The notes beneath the pieces were generated by a model. The model saw nothing but the letters and a program-made list of their open reading frames with translations. It was not told the DNA's origin and ran no database searches. From Leishmania martiniquensis (taxonomy: Eukaryota > Euglenozoa > Kinetoplastea > Trypanosomatida > Trypanosomatidae): 64,000 bases of DNA. The translations under genes and the position numbers were made by a program. This document shows positions 9,703-20,619 of this stretch, one piece after another (position 1 is the stretch's first letter; each line of letters begins with the position of its first letter). Location of the stretch: assembly GCF_017916325.1 (NCBI RefSeq), contig NC_090166.1, positions 1,302,228 through 1,366,227 of the forward strand. Direction: 5' to 3'.

Positions 9703-11535
9703 CGTACCCGCATAGGCGGGCGGGTGTCTGTCTGACCGATGTCGTCGAGACTCCCCTGTGCCTCCCTACCTGCCCCTTACGCGTATGGCGGCACAGAAGG
9801 GCAGGCAGAGGGGAGCGATTTCGCTCGCCGGTGCCCCAGAGAGCAGAGGGCGGCGGAGGAAAGCAGAGGAGGGGCGCACACGTGACCGGTTGGCAGCAAC
9901 GGCAGCGCCTCTGCGCACAACAAGGGCTTGTGTTCAGGCGCAGGATGGGCAAGAGCGATACATCACTCGCTTAACTTCCCGTGATGGTGAGAGGCGTACA
10001 CCGAGAGACGGGTGGTGGTGAGGGAGGGAGGGGGCGGGACAACAAACAGTCACCAGCGGCAACAGTAGCGACTTCTCGCTGGCCCACCACTGGTGGGGCG
10101 GAAGGGGAGGTGGGTAAGCACACCAAGATAAGCAGCAGCGCAAGCGATGGCAGCGAAGGTGGTGACGGCGCCGATAGAGGAGGGGTCACGGACGTGTATA
10201 AAATAGAGCGGTGGCAGAAACACACGCCCAATATATATATATATATGTATACATGTATATATAAAGAGAATCAGCCCGCTCACGACACAAAGGCGAAACC
10301 GCAGGGAGAGGCGCGGCGTGGTGCACAAGAGGGAGGGAGGGGAAGAGAGGAAGTGACGAGGGACACCGCAGCACGACAGCAGGAAGGCGGCGGCGAGAGA
10401 AAAGAAGAGGACAACAGCGGAAACGGATCGTGCGGAAGAGGAGGAGCGGCCCCCTTTTTTCCCACAACGACAAAAGACGGGAGAGAGAGAGCTGAGACGG
10501 TATGCGGCGGAGACTGTACATCCAAAATGCACCCAAACACTAAAGAGAAGCGATGAGGCGCAACGACGACGATGGAGAGCGACAGAAAGGGGGAGGTGTC
10601 TCGGGAGAAGACAGAGAGAGAGAGAGATCGATCAGCAGGTCTTCGATGCTGTGCACGCACTGGATACGCTGCCTCGTCGAGAGCTGGTGCTTCTCAGAGG
10701 CACCGTTCGTAATAGCCGCCCCTGTACGTTGATGTCGTGCGCCCCTTTCTTCCGATATAGGGCCGAACAGGCGGGGACGAAGACGGTGCGGCGAGACACA
10801 GAGAGAAGGGGTGAGGAAGGGAAAAGAACGGCGTAGCGGTTATGATGCGTCACTGCCTCTGCCCTCCCGCATGTCTGAGGAAGCCCTCTCTGCTCTTCGC
10901 TCTCGTTGGGTATGGCACACCTATGGCAAGGCCACGTTTGCAGGCACGAAGGTAGGTAGGAAAGGGAAAGCCTTGCGGAGGGTCCACAGAAAAGGATTTG
11001 GCGGCGTTTTTTTTCGTTTGCCGAACGATGCAGCCGACCTCGCGCCCACGTGTGTGCGAGTGCGTGCGCGCGAGGTCAGAAAGATGACATGACGGACAGG
11101 TGTAGAGAGCCGAAGATGAAGAAGATGATCGAAGGAGAGGGACACGGGAAGAGAGCAGCGGGCCGCGTTGATGGCGCGGGCCTCGAATAGTGCAGCGCAG
11201 TCACACGAGGTCGCCGACAGCTCGCGCCACTGCACATGTGCGTGATGGGAGACGCAGCGAGGGCAAACGAGCTGAGCAGAACAGCAGGGAAAGAGAGACG
11301 AAGAGAAGGCGGGGGTGGCGGCAATCGTCTCTCAGACGCGCGCAGATCTCGCTTTGCCGATGTCATACTCACCGCAGCGTCGGTGGTGTGCATGCGCCTA
11401 CACGTAAGCGTGCAGAAAACGTCGCACAGACAATTCAACTCAACAAATGTTTTGCACACCCAAAGAGGCGGTGCGAAGTTCCTGCCAACATCACGCATGC
11501 GCTCACATCTCCATAGAACTCAATACAGCCAGAAG
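9703..11535. other. Intergenic spacer between the two EGF-like protein genes
   Basis: 1.8 kb without a supported gene, rich in plus-strand purine runs (pyrimidine tracts in the transcribed sense). A TA-rich repeat lies at 10231-10264. None of this spacer matches the other spacers, so the shared blocks of the gene pair are confined to coding DNA. Confidence 0.6.
10231..10264. repeat. AT dinucleotide microsatellite
   Basis: An (AT)8-type run followed by imperfect ATGTATAC units, in otherwise GC-rich spacer DNA. Confidence 0.9.
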
Positions 11536-13938
11536 CTACTGCTCATGGTCCCTATAGCACTCCTTGCGCCGCTTGAACAGGCGTCGGAGGGATATCTGCC
11601 TCAGCGGAATGCCCATCACCTCTCGCCCCGGCATCCGCTCTCGGGTAAAGGCAACCTGAATAACCTTCCGCTCCCGTTGCGGTCTCAACACATCTGGGGC
11701 TCCGCCGACAGCCAGTATGGCGGCCAGGTCCCGGCGGCGAATGTTGGCGGAGATGCACTGCACCAAACACAGCGTGATGAACATCATTATTACCACCGTG
11801 GCCACAACCCCGCTGAAGAGAAGAGTCTGGGACCCATTCCAGACGGGTGCAAATAAGCCGAGACTGCCGTATGTCACGCATGCCTGTGTGTCCGCGGCGG
11901 GAGTGCTGTGCGAGCACGTGTAGCCACCAGGAGTCCCACTCAGCGCAGGATCGAAGCATGTCGAGTCGTGGCAGAACACACACCCCGCGTGCTGCCCGCA
12001 CACCTCACACCCGTCGAACGAGTACGCACGGCACGCGTCAGCAGGAGCCACGTTGCAGTTGGGGCCGCTCCATCCGCTCTGGCACTCGCACACACCGCAG
12101 TTGCACCGCCCGCCAACAGCGTCACACCCGGCGCAGCTCTTCGACGGCACCTTCCCGCCACTGGTGTTAGTGCACGCCTCCTCGCACGCGCCTCCGTCGC
12201 ACAGGCACGCCCCACTGCCGGTGCGCCCGTCATCGCACTTGCTGCCCGTCCAGCACACAGGGCACGCCGCGCAGCTCGGGCCGTAGTGCCCCGGCAGACA
12301 CTGGCACGTTCGCAGCTGCTCGTCGCACCAGCCGTGCAGCCCGCAGTCAATACATCGCCCGCGCGGCACGAAGCGGACGTGCAGCCCACTGCGCAACAGC
12401 CCTTGTGGGACCATTAAAGACGATGCGTCGTCCACGCCATAGCGGACGAGCCCCACGCGCATGGGCGGATACGCGAGCATCGGGTCGCCTTGCGCGCAGC
12501 TCACACACAGGATCGTGATGTCGATCACCCCACTTGTGTCTAAGTAGAGCTGCACGGTAAACTCCGGTGGCAAAGAATTTCGGCTGCGGAACTGTAAGCC
12601 GGTGACCTTCATCACAAGCGCCTTACCGCAACTCACACTACCGCAACTCGCGGTGCCGTCGACTTCAGCCATCGTCACGACAGACGCGGCAGTTGCGTCT
12701 ACTCCCCACCCAAGGGCCGACTCCAGAGCGAGAATAGTTAGCGTATAATTACCGTTTGGGCAGGTACCCATAATAGGGTTGCAGCTGCTTGTCACAGGCA
12801 CCATCATGCAGGATAGGCCGGGGGTGCACAGAATCGAATCGAAGGGGTGGCTTTGAAACAGCGAGAGCTGCCTGTCGATGCGAAAGGAAAAGTTGGTCAG
12901 GTCCTTCAGCGCTGCGATGTAGCTGAAGTTGTAAGAGAAGGCACCTTTAAAATCCACCGTGGTGCTGTAGAACCGCTGCGGCGCGAGGGGGGGCGTGCGG
13001 CTCGCCGGGGCGGTCCACTGCCCGCGCGGGCACACCTCCGCGACAAGCGTGCTTGCAGAGCACGCAGCCGTGGAGGTGCACCACACGCAGTCGTTCCGCG
13101 TGTCTGCCGTACACGCGGAGGCGTCACCGTGCCCGGCGCACGTGTCCAGCACGGGGTCGAACCGGTACGCCACAATGCCGTTGGCCGCCGTCGGCGCCGG
13201 CACCACCTTGCGCAGCGACTTTGAGTAGATGAGTCCCGTGCTCGGCATGTACGCTGGCAGTGCGCTGGTGCCTGGCAGCGAGGCGTACCGCATAATGATC
13301 GTGCCGTTGGCGTACACCACCACCTGCGCCGTCAGCGTAGCCCTCGCTGAGGAGCCGGGGGCGGAGAGCGGCACCCTGCAGTACTCCACCGTCGTGTGCC
13401 CTCTGCTCTCCGTGTAGGAGTCGCGCGTTAGAATGAAGCTCTCCGATGCACTCACTGCCGCCATCTCAAAGGGCGCCACGTAGAAGCCGATCATGGGCCA
13501 GTCACCGCCGCCCTCGTACAGCACCGACGCGTTGTCAGAGAAGGCGTAGTTGCCCTGAAGCTCCGCGTAGATCTTTCGCCGGCAAAAGCCTCGGCACATA
13601 CCGTACGGCGTAGGCGAGAGAAACCCCATTTTACTGACATACCACGAGGTGGCACCCCAGGCGTAGAAGGGAAAGCGGACGCTGAAGCTCGTGATGTTCT
13701 CAAAGACTCGATCCAGGGAAGGCGAGAGCGGAATCTTTCGGTACGCGTTCGAGGCGTCGCAGAGGGTCTCGTATCGCGCCCAGTGAGCCGGTGGGAGCCC
13801 TGGCAGATCGGACTGAAGCACCGATGTAGCTGTGTGCCGAACAATGTACGCGGTGGCGGATGTGGCGGTGGAGGAGAGGACGAGCACCATTGCGACAAGG
13901 CCGACGAGAAGACGGCGTGTGCGAGCACGCAAGGCCAT
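11536..13938 (-). CDS. Type I membrane protein with PSI-like and EGF-like modules, copy B
   Basis: 800-residue paralogue of the protein at 7285-9702 with the same order of parts: a textbook signal peptide (MALRARTRR then a Leu/Val core), conserved ectodomain, copy-specific segment (about 331-462), EGF-like region (about 528-631), second PSI-like cluster, a transmembrane helix near 705-727 and a basic tail. The ATG at 13938 is chosen because the codon at 13965 is TTG, and because 13938 places the start exactly as far (266 bp) from shared block 2 as the start of copy A. The variable segment differs strongly from copy A but still aligns around NGNYTL and LALES. The last ten residues also differ. 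Likely a cell-surface or endomembrane protein; ligand unknown. Confidence 0.88.
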   Translation of the reverse strand: MALRARTRRLLVGLVAMVLVLSSTATSATAYIVRHTATSVLQSDLPGLPPAHWARYETLCDASNAYRKIPLSPSLDRVFENITSFSVRFPFYAWGATSWYVSKMGFLSPTPYGMCRGFCRRKIYAELQGNYAFSDNASVLYEGGGDWPMIGFYVAPFEMAAVSASESFILTRDSYTESRGHTTVEYCRVPLSAPGSSARATLTAQVVVYANGTIIMRYASLPGTSALPAYMPSTGLIYSKSLRKVVPAPTAANGIVAYRFDPVLDTCAGHGDASACTADTRNDCVWCTSTAACSASTLVAEVCPRGQWTAPASRTPPLAPQRFYSTTVDFKGAFSYNFSYIAALKDLTNFSFRIDRQLSLFQSHPFDSILCTPGLSCMMVPVTSSCNPIMGTCPNGNYTLTILALESALGWGVDATAASVVTMAEVDGTASCGSVSCGKALVMKVTGLQFRSRNSLPPEFTVQLYLDTSGVIDITILCVSCAQGDPMLAYPPMRVGLVRYGVDDASSLMVPQGLLRSGLHVRFVPRGRCIDCGLHGWCDEQLRTCQCLPGHYGPSCAACPVCWTGSKCDDGRTGSGACLCDGGACEEACTNTSGGKVPSKSCAGCDAVGGRCNCGVCECQSGWSGPNCNVAPADACRAYSFDGCEVCGQHAGCVFCHDSTCFDPALSGTPGGYTCSHSTPAADTQACVTYGSLGLFAPVWNGSQTLLFSGVVATVVIMMFITLCLVQCISANIRRRDLAAILAVGGAPDVLRPQRERKVIQVAFTRERMPGREVMGIPLRQISLRRLFKRRKECYRDHEQ
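11565..12552. repeat. Block 1, second copy (matches 7317-8304)
   Basis: Partner of the 988-bp identical block. The edges are sharp: beyond both ends the two genes differ at once. Confidence 0.92.
12949..13672. repeat. Block 2, second copy (matches 8713-9436)
   Basis: Partner of the 724-bp identical block. Separated from block 1 by 396 bp of diverged DNA here and by 408 bp in copy A, an in-frame difference of four codons. Confidence 0.92.
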
Positions 13939-15683
13939 GAGTCCGCCTTTGAAGATCGTAATCAAGGGCCTCTGCGTGAATATCGGCAGGTGAGGCTGAC
14001 ACGCTGCATCGTCTGTCGTTCTCGGGTGTCTATACCGATCGGTTAGTCACTGCGAAACAAAAAAAGAACCGGAGGTGTCCGCGATGCGATCATTTTTTTT
14101 GGTGGGAAGGGGATGAGAGCGGAGAAGCGGAGGAGAAGAGAAGGAGCGCCATGGGGAAAGAGGTGAAAGGGGAAAGCGGACGGAGACGCGAAGCAGAATC
14201 CTCTCTGCGGCGCGTCGTTGGTCTCTGTGGCGCCGCACACGAGTTGATCTCTACTCGTCCTTCCCGCTAGCTGCATGGGTCCTTTCCGCGTGCGGTGGCA
14301 CCCCGATGCGGGCGTTGCAGAAATGCGCCGACTCGCTTATCTGAGCGCGGTCCCTCCGATACACTCTCCTCGCCACCCCTCAGTCCGCCGCCCCGCTCAC
14401 AGCCGCTTCGACTACGCGGGCGGCCACGTGGCGCACTCTCTCAGGGCGGTTCAGGCTGCCTACACGAGTCCGCAGCAGGAGATCGGTGGCGTACCATGGA
14501 GTGATGCTGCAGCGTTCTCTGCCATGCAAGTGGCGCCAGCGTATTCGCCGTCTACGGTTGCGCCTGCAGAAAGCCACCCGGGGCCCTGACCGCCAACAGT
14601 AGTCGCAGTCGACCTCCCTTATCCCACCCTCCCTCCGCTGGAGGCACTTGAGTCTGTTATTACCAGAGGCCGCTCAGCGTATGGCATGGGGAGGGAGGGT
14701 GGTGGTGTAGAGAGTGAGAAGGAGGGGTGCTGTTAAGCTTCTTCCCACTATAGAGAGAAGAGGCGCTGCCTCCCCTCCCTCTCCATGGCGCAAGGCGTTG
14801 AGAGGTGTGCCCCCTCCCTCCCCTATTCGCCATGCAGAAAATGAGGAAGTGGTGCAGCGCGCAGAAGAGCACACACACACAAAAAGCGTACCTACATGGG
14901 GTGGAGGGGGCCGCCGCGGAGCGTTGCTCTGCCGTTCGCATCCTTTTGTTTTGTGAACGGCGTAGAATGGGAAGAGAGGAAGGGGAAAGGGCGGCCGGAC
15001 GGGGGTGCAGTAAGCAGTGTAAGGGAGAAGGAGCAGCACACGTGTCTGTGCAGTTCTTTTGGGATTTAGATTCTTTGCCCCCTCCCCCTCTCATTGGAAG
15101 AGTGTGGGGGAGGGAGGGGGGAGGGGGGCAGTGTTACCGAACGTCTCACAACGCCGTCGACCGCCGAGACTGGTGATGATGCACAACGGGCCACACTCCG
15201 GGAAGTCGAGCGTTGAGAAGAGAAAGATGCGATCCGAGCGAAGGGATAGGGGAGGGGAGAGGCAGGCTGTCTATTCCGGGGGTAGACCGAGGAGGAATAG
15301 GAGTGACGAGAGGGAAACGAAAGGGAGAGGCGGAAGGGAGGTGACACGAGGTTCACCATCTACGAAAGCGCCCCTTAAATGCGCCGAGGGTACGGCTAGC
15401 CTCCTCCAAGGGTTGCGCACAGCCCTCTTTACTACGCTCCTTCCAGTGGCGGCTCTCAGAAAAGAGACTGGCGAGATATCCGCTGTGTCTTCAGCTGCTC
15501 TGGTGTTCGGTTGCCCTGTCGATGGTGCACCCGTGCGGTATGGAGAGGGTACCGCCCCCGCAGCCAACCCATACTGGGATAACGCGCGATGACCAAGTAT
15601 CTCTGTAGGGCCGATGGATGTACCAGCCGATGTGCATCGACTGACGCGTCCATTACTTGCCTCTCATTCTTCTGTTCCTCGGC
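13939..15683. other. Intergenic spacer between EGF-like protein B and PH-like protein 1
   Basis: 1.7 kb. No minus-strand gene is supported. Long purine runs occur on the plus strand (for example 14090-14185 and 15100-15130). A 104-codon plus-strand open frame at 14275-14589 is discussed among the findings but not called. Confidence 0.5.
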
Positions 15684-18062
15684 TCACCGATCGAAGAAAT
15701 GGTGGTCGGTGCGAGTTTCCTCCAGGGCTGCCATGCTTCGACCAACGATCTCATTCAGGGTGCGCTCCTCGCTGTACTGTCGCGGCGCTGCGCCGGCGAC
15801 ACCATTGTCCGGCGAGGCTGCCCTTCTGTCTTCTCCAGAAGCCTCAGCTGAGTGACAAGGGGCGTCCTCTACGCCATCAGCGGTGACGGGAGAACCCCCT
15901 GCTGCACATGCCCCGCTCAGCCACTCCTCTTGGGAGATGTAGCGCGCGCCAGGGGCCAAGTAGCTCGACTGCTCGCTCGCTGCGAATGTAGACTCAGTGC
16001 GGCTGCTGCTTTTCATGCTGGCTGCTTCACCCTCATCACACTGCACCACGCGCACAACCTCCTCGCTGGCAGCGCCGCCCGCAAAATGGCCTTGCAGTTG
16101 GGGTGTCTGAAGCAGCTCCATGGTGAGGGGCATGACTTGCATTGCCGCTACCGCGCCGGATGGCGTCGCACCAGACGCCGCTTCACGCGCAGCAGGCACA
16201 GATGTGAGTGGCAGCGGTGGGCCACGCCGCATACGGGCGGTGCTGCCCCGGTGCTGATGACGGGACCTGTTTGCGCGCGGCACACTTACAGCTGCCTGCC
16301 TGCCCTGCCGCACGAGCTGTCTGGCGAGCTCAAGCGGCATACCCACGATGTCGTCGCGCCGCTCCCGTTTCTCATCTAGTTCGCGCTCTACCGTGGAAAG
16401 CTGGTCCTCAGAGAGCTCCACGTCTCTCGCATTGGTGGCGTAGATGGGAATAGCAGCACGATTGGCCATGTTGCCACGCTCCAACAGCTCCGCCTGCACC
16501 TGCTGCCATACCGCGGCCAGCTGCTCTTTCGGGAGAGGACAGCTTAGTGTGCTGTTATAGCCCCCTCCGCGTTGCAAGGTCGGCCTCCGCTGACCCTCCT
16601 GCATGGTGCGGGCAACGTACGACTCCATGGATGCATCCTGCACCTCCCTCATGCGGATCACGCGACGCGTACTGAGGGAAGCAAAGCAGGAGTCGTGTAT
16701 GACGCAAGCGAGACGACGGACATCGACCTGTGGGGTGTACGCGGCGATGGCGTCTGTGCCATGGGCCGGAGGCAAAGGCTCGAAAAATAAATCTGGGATG
16801 GGCGCGTCGGAGACAAACACGCAGAAGGGGGCTAACGCGCTCGTGGCCGCATCTCGGGCAGCGAGGCCCCAGTGAAATTCCTGCACTTCGGCGAGGCGCA
16901 GCCAGCGAGGGATGTTGCCAGTTTCACGCATGCACAGAACGGAGTCATGTGTCGTGCAGAGGTAAGCCTTCTCCAGGATGCACTTCAGCTTCGGCATGCC
17001 TGCACAACAGCTCGAACTCGACGACGCGCACGACGCTGCGGCGTCGGTTGGTGCGCCGTCGCTGGACGCCTCCACGAGCACGTAGACATTGCCCCGCATG
17101 AACGTGTAGAAGACGGCCTTATCGAGCGACTGAAACGTATGCCACACGGACATGGGGATGTGAGCAAAGGCGAGGCCATTGCGCGGGTCGTACGGGGGCA
17201 GCCCGCGGTACGGTCGCACAATAAGCTTGTCGTAGCCGAGTACGGTCTGCAGAACGTACCAGAGCCGGCGGAATTCCCGCTCATCACGCGAGCGGAAGAC
17301 GACTCGGACCGGAACGAGCGCGCCGCCGTGCAGCGGCTCGCCCTTTGGACCGCGGGGACTGACAAGCGTCTGAACACCTGCATCAACGAGAGAGCTACCG
17401 ATGAGGCCGACGGCACCTTCGCCGCGGTCCACTGCCGCCGCCGCTGCCGCTCGCGCCCGCTCCTTCGCCAGATCCTCGAATTGGTCGCGGAGGCTGTCAA
17501 AAAGCTCCTTCAGGAAGAATGGGTCGCGGATGTAGGCGTCGTTGCCCCAGTGGCAGCGCGACCGCTCGAGTGGAGAGAGACCAGCTGCCGGGCAGAGGAG
17601 CGGGCCTGCCGGCGGTGTCTCGCCGCGCGCCATCGGCCGCGACTCGCCCAGAATCTCGAGCTGATAAAGGTCACGCTCGTCGATGCAGCGGTTAGGGTTG
17701 AATTCTGGCCTTGTCGCCAGCGGCAGCACTCCCGTCACCTTCACTTTGCGCCGCCATGCGAGGCTTGTGGGAGGCACCGCGACCTCCCTCACGGTGTACA
17801 TCACAGAGGCGTCTGATGGCGTGAAGACGCCTGTGCGCGCAGACTGCCCAGCGGTGTCAGCGCTGCTGCTACGATCCTCAGTGGTGGGGAGGATAGGGGT
17901 GATGCTTGCCGCCTCAGGGGTGTGGCTGGGAACAGCGGGAAACTCGCATTGCACGGGCTCGGAGTAGTAGATATAGCGACGCAATGTGTCGAAGGCCACC
18001 TGGCGCGTCTGCCAGCTGCCGAAAAGGCCACTCCCCTGCTTCTCCGCGTACGAGTAGAACAT
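15684..18062 (-). CDS. Conserved protein with PH-like segments, paralogue 1
   Basis: 792-residue protein of a kinetoplastid-type family I cannot name. The N-terminus (MFYSYAEKQGS, then W-x2-RQVAFDTLRRYIYYSE) has the look of the first strands of a pleckstrin-homology fold. A second PH-like segment lies at about 377-450 (AYLCTTHDSVLCM, PRWLRL). Between them, near residue 289, is GLPPYDPRNG, shared exactly with the two neighbouring paralogues. A CPLPKEQL motif near 506 and GARYISQEEW near the C-terminus are shared with paralogue 2. The C-terminal third is Ser/Ala-rich and probably disordered. The open frame extends to 18404, but alignment with the paralogues fixes the start at 18062. No signal peptide or membrane segment follows from that start, suggesting a cytosolic or membrane-associated adaptor; this is inference. 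Confidence 0.85.
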   Translation of the reverse strand: MFYSYAEKQGSGLFGSWQTRQVAFDTLRRYIYYSEPVQCEFPAVPSHTPEAASITPILPTTEDRSSSADTAGQSARTGVFTPSDASVMYTVREVAVPPTSLAWRRKVKVTGVLPLATRPEFNPNRCIDERDLYQLEILGESRPMARGETPPAGPLLCPAAGLSPLERSRCHWGNDAYIRDPFFLKELFDSLRDQFEDLAKERARAAAAAAVDRGEGAVGLIGSSLVDAGVQTLVSPRGPKGEPLHGGALVPVRVVFRSRDEREFRRLWYVLQTVLGYDKLIVRPYRGLPPYDPRNGLAFAHIPMSVWHTFQSLDKAVFYTFMRGNVYVLVEASSDGAPTDAAASCASSSSSCCAGMPKLKCILEKAYLCTTHDSVLCMRETGNIPRWLRLAEVQEFHWGLAARDAATSALAPFCVFVSDAPIPDLFFEPLPPAHGTDAIAAYTPQVDVRRLACVIHDSCFASLSTRRVIRMREVQDASMESYVARTMQEGQRRPTLQRGGGYNSTLSCPLPKEQLAAVWQQVQAELLERGNMANRAAIPIYATNARDVELSEDQLSTVERELDEKRERRDDIVGMPLELARQLVRQGRQAAVSVPRANRSRHQHRGSTARMRRGPPLPLTSVPAAREAASGATPSGAVAAMQVMPLTMELLQTPQLQGHFAGGAASEEVVRVVQCDEGEAASMKSSSRTESTFAASEQSSYLAPGARYISQEEWLSGACAAGGSPVTADGVEDAPCHSAEASGEDRRAASPDNGVAGAAPRQYSEERTLNEIVGRSMAALEETRTDHHFFDR

Positions 18063-20619
18063 GGCCCGATAACGGAGGCAGAGGGGAGGGGCTCGTGCAC
18101 CAGAGACCAGAGGAGCAGGCGGACAGGAAAAGGCGCAAGGATGGAGCAGGCGGTGACCCGGGATGCGAGGAGCTGAAAAGGGGGAAGACGACGAGTGCCC
18201 GACGTGTGCAACGGTTAGAACGAAAAGAGGTACATACAGTGTGAAGCAAACGAAGGGAGGGGGAGAGGGGAGGTGTGCGTAGGGAGAAAAGAGACGGGTG
18301 AAAGAACGTATGATGATCACTAAAGAGTTGTCCAGACAGACAAAAAAGGAAAGAGGGGAGGGGTGAAAGCAAAAAGGGTGAGAAGAGAGACGGAGGCACC
18401 CCACGATGGTGAGCAGTCGTGTAAGTGTGTGTACGTGTGTGTGTGCTCTTCTGGTATAGAGGGCGCAGAGGTCTGTGTGTGTGTGTGTATCTGTACTAGG
18501 GTGGGAGTGCTTAGTCTTTCTTCTCGCTCGTTATCGATCGCAGAAAAACGCCAGGCGCTCCAACGCGAGACGGTCCGATTATAGATAGAGGGAGAGGGAG
18601 GAGAGAAAAAGGAACGGCAGACCCGCATCCGGCGATCCTGTCCGGAGGGGCCCCGCACACGACGGCACAGAGAGGCGGATCGTGCGCTCTATGCGACTCG
18701 TCTGCTTCGAGGAAGACACAGATGGAAAGGGGAAAGAGGAAGGAGACGAGGGAGGGAATAGTGAGAGGGCGATTAGAGATGGCACAGACGTGGCCGCGGT
18801 CGGGTGCGCTACTAGGAAGCTTGGACACTTTCGTCGCCCCTCCCCCACCCACGGGAAGGCCGTCGGTAAGGTGCAGGCGCGTCCGTGGTGGCACAGACGG
18901 GCTTCGCCTCCACCGTGCCTCAGCGCGGCTGGTGCGCACCGTCTGTGAGCAATGATTCGTCCTTTCTGTGTCCGTATTACCGCACACGGTGCATCAAGAG
19001 GGCACACACGGCACAGACAGACAGCGACTCGACTACACACACGCACACACATATATACTTGCGTGTGTGTGCATCAACACACAAGGAGAACGCCGGATTC
19101 GTCGTTTAGTGGTCAGCCACCCTAACGAGAGAGAGGGAGAGGCTATCAGGAAAGAGAGTGAGCGAAGCACAAAGAACGCAAAAGGAAAGGGAGGGGGAGG
19201 GGCGGCGCTCAGCACAGCGGCGAAGAAGAGGAAAGGGTACAGCAAGTCGGTTCCTCAGCATCAGCAACGGACTGAAATGGATATAAATATATATATACCT
19301 AAGCACTTGTGAGTGTGAGTGAGTGAGTGCGTGCGCGTGTAGGCAGGAAGAGGAGTGGTGGCGATGGTGAGATGAGGGACAAAGAGAGGCAAGCACCACA
19401 AGCCCGTCGCCGCCGCTGCAGCAGCAGCAGCCGATAACAAAAGGAAGCAGCCAACCGAATTAAAGAAACAGCAGTAACGGTGGATGGAGCAATCACACCA
19501 CCGCCTCTTTCTTCTCTCCTTCCATCAATGCGGCAGAGATGCGGGGCAAGCAGCGTAAACATGACGGGCCAAAAAAGAAAAAGAAGGGCACAACGCATCG
19601 GACAACGAATGGCGAGATCCACACGCATCGGTGCTGTCACCTACGAGAGGCACACAGAGAGAGAGGTGCGCGAGAGAAGATGTGGATGGACAGCGCTTTT
19701 TCTTTGCTTGTTTACGAGTGCCGACGCACACACGGCGATTCGTAGCCTTTGCGTCCATATCCCCTGCAGTGCCTCCACATCGAACCTGTACGTACCGTGG
19801 GGGAGGGGAGGGGAGAATAGTGAAGGCCCCCTTGACAAGCGTACGAACGAAGAGAGGCGCAGCATGAGGGGGCGCTGGAGAGCCACATGGATATCTTAGG
19901 GAAGAAGGAAATCAATTGTGTTCGCACAGCCTCGACTTTACCGCACAGACGAAAAAAAAGGGAGGGGAGAGGAGGAGGGGGGGGCAGAGACAACAGGCAT
20001 ACAGACACATCGAAAAAAAAAAACACTGCTCACGTGCACACTGTGGCAGTACAGCGTGATGCGTTAATTCAGCGGCAACAATTGCCTCCGCGGAGAGATG
20101 AAGCGAAGGCGAGAACACCGGCCAGGCGCGTCAACTACAACAAAAGAGAAGCAGTGGAGGATCTAATTGAATGATAAATAAACGGAGCTGAAAGCTCGCC
20201 CGAAATAGGGGGCCAAAAGAAGAGGGGGGAACGAGAAGAGCGCCCCGCGCAGCACCCATAGAGCCAAAGCACGCTGGTACCTATCGTTTGTCTTCGGCCT
20301 GCGGCTTCGCTTCTTTCTCACCTTCGCCGAACTAGCCACCCCCACCACCCATGCGCGCAACGCCAGTTCGTGTCACATGCTGATGAGGTGTTCAAGCAGT
20401 AGAACAGGGAAACGTTCGTCATGAGAAGACAGAAGAACTCAGCCCAAGCACAGCGACACGAACACGCACACACACCGATGCAAAGAAACGAGCAGCACCG
20501 GCAGACACCAACTCACCTTCCCAAGGCTGAGGGACAACGCCGCGGAGCCATGGAGCCACTCCTATCATCCACAGACAGACGCATGCAGCCGTGTTGGGGG
20601 TGGAACGCCTCCTCCCTGT
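18063..20619. other. Intergenic spacer between PH-like paralogues 1 and 2
   Basis: 2.6 kb without a supported gene. It has a GT microsatellite (about 18473-18488), ATAT-rich stretches near 19279-19300 and many purine runs. A candidate acceptor for paralogue 1 is the AG at 18092-18093. Confidence 0.55.
18473..18488. repeat. GT dinucleotide microsatellite
   Basis: Uninterrupted GT run of about eight units upstream (in transcription) of PH-like gene 1. Confidence 0.85.

Noticed and set aside
13939..13965. Start of EGF-like protein B at 13965
   Set aside because: The codon there is TTG. The ATG at 13938 begins a clean signal peptide and lies exactly as far from the shared block as the start of copy A.
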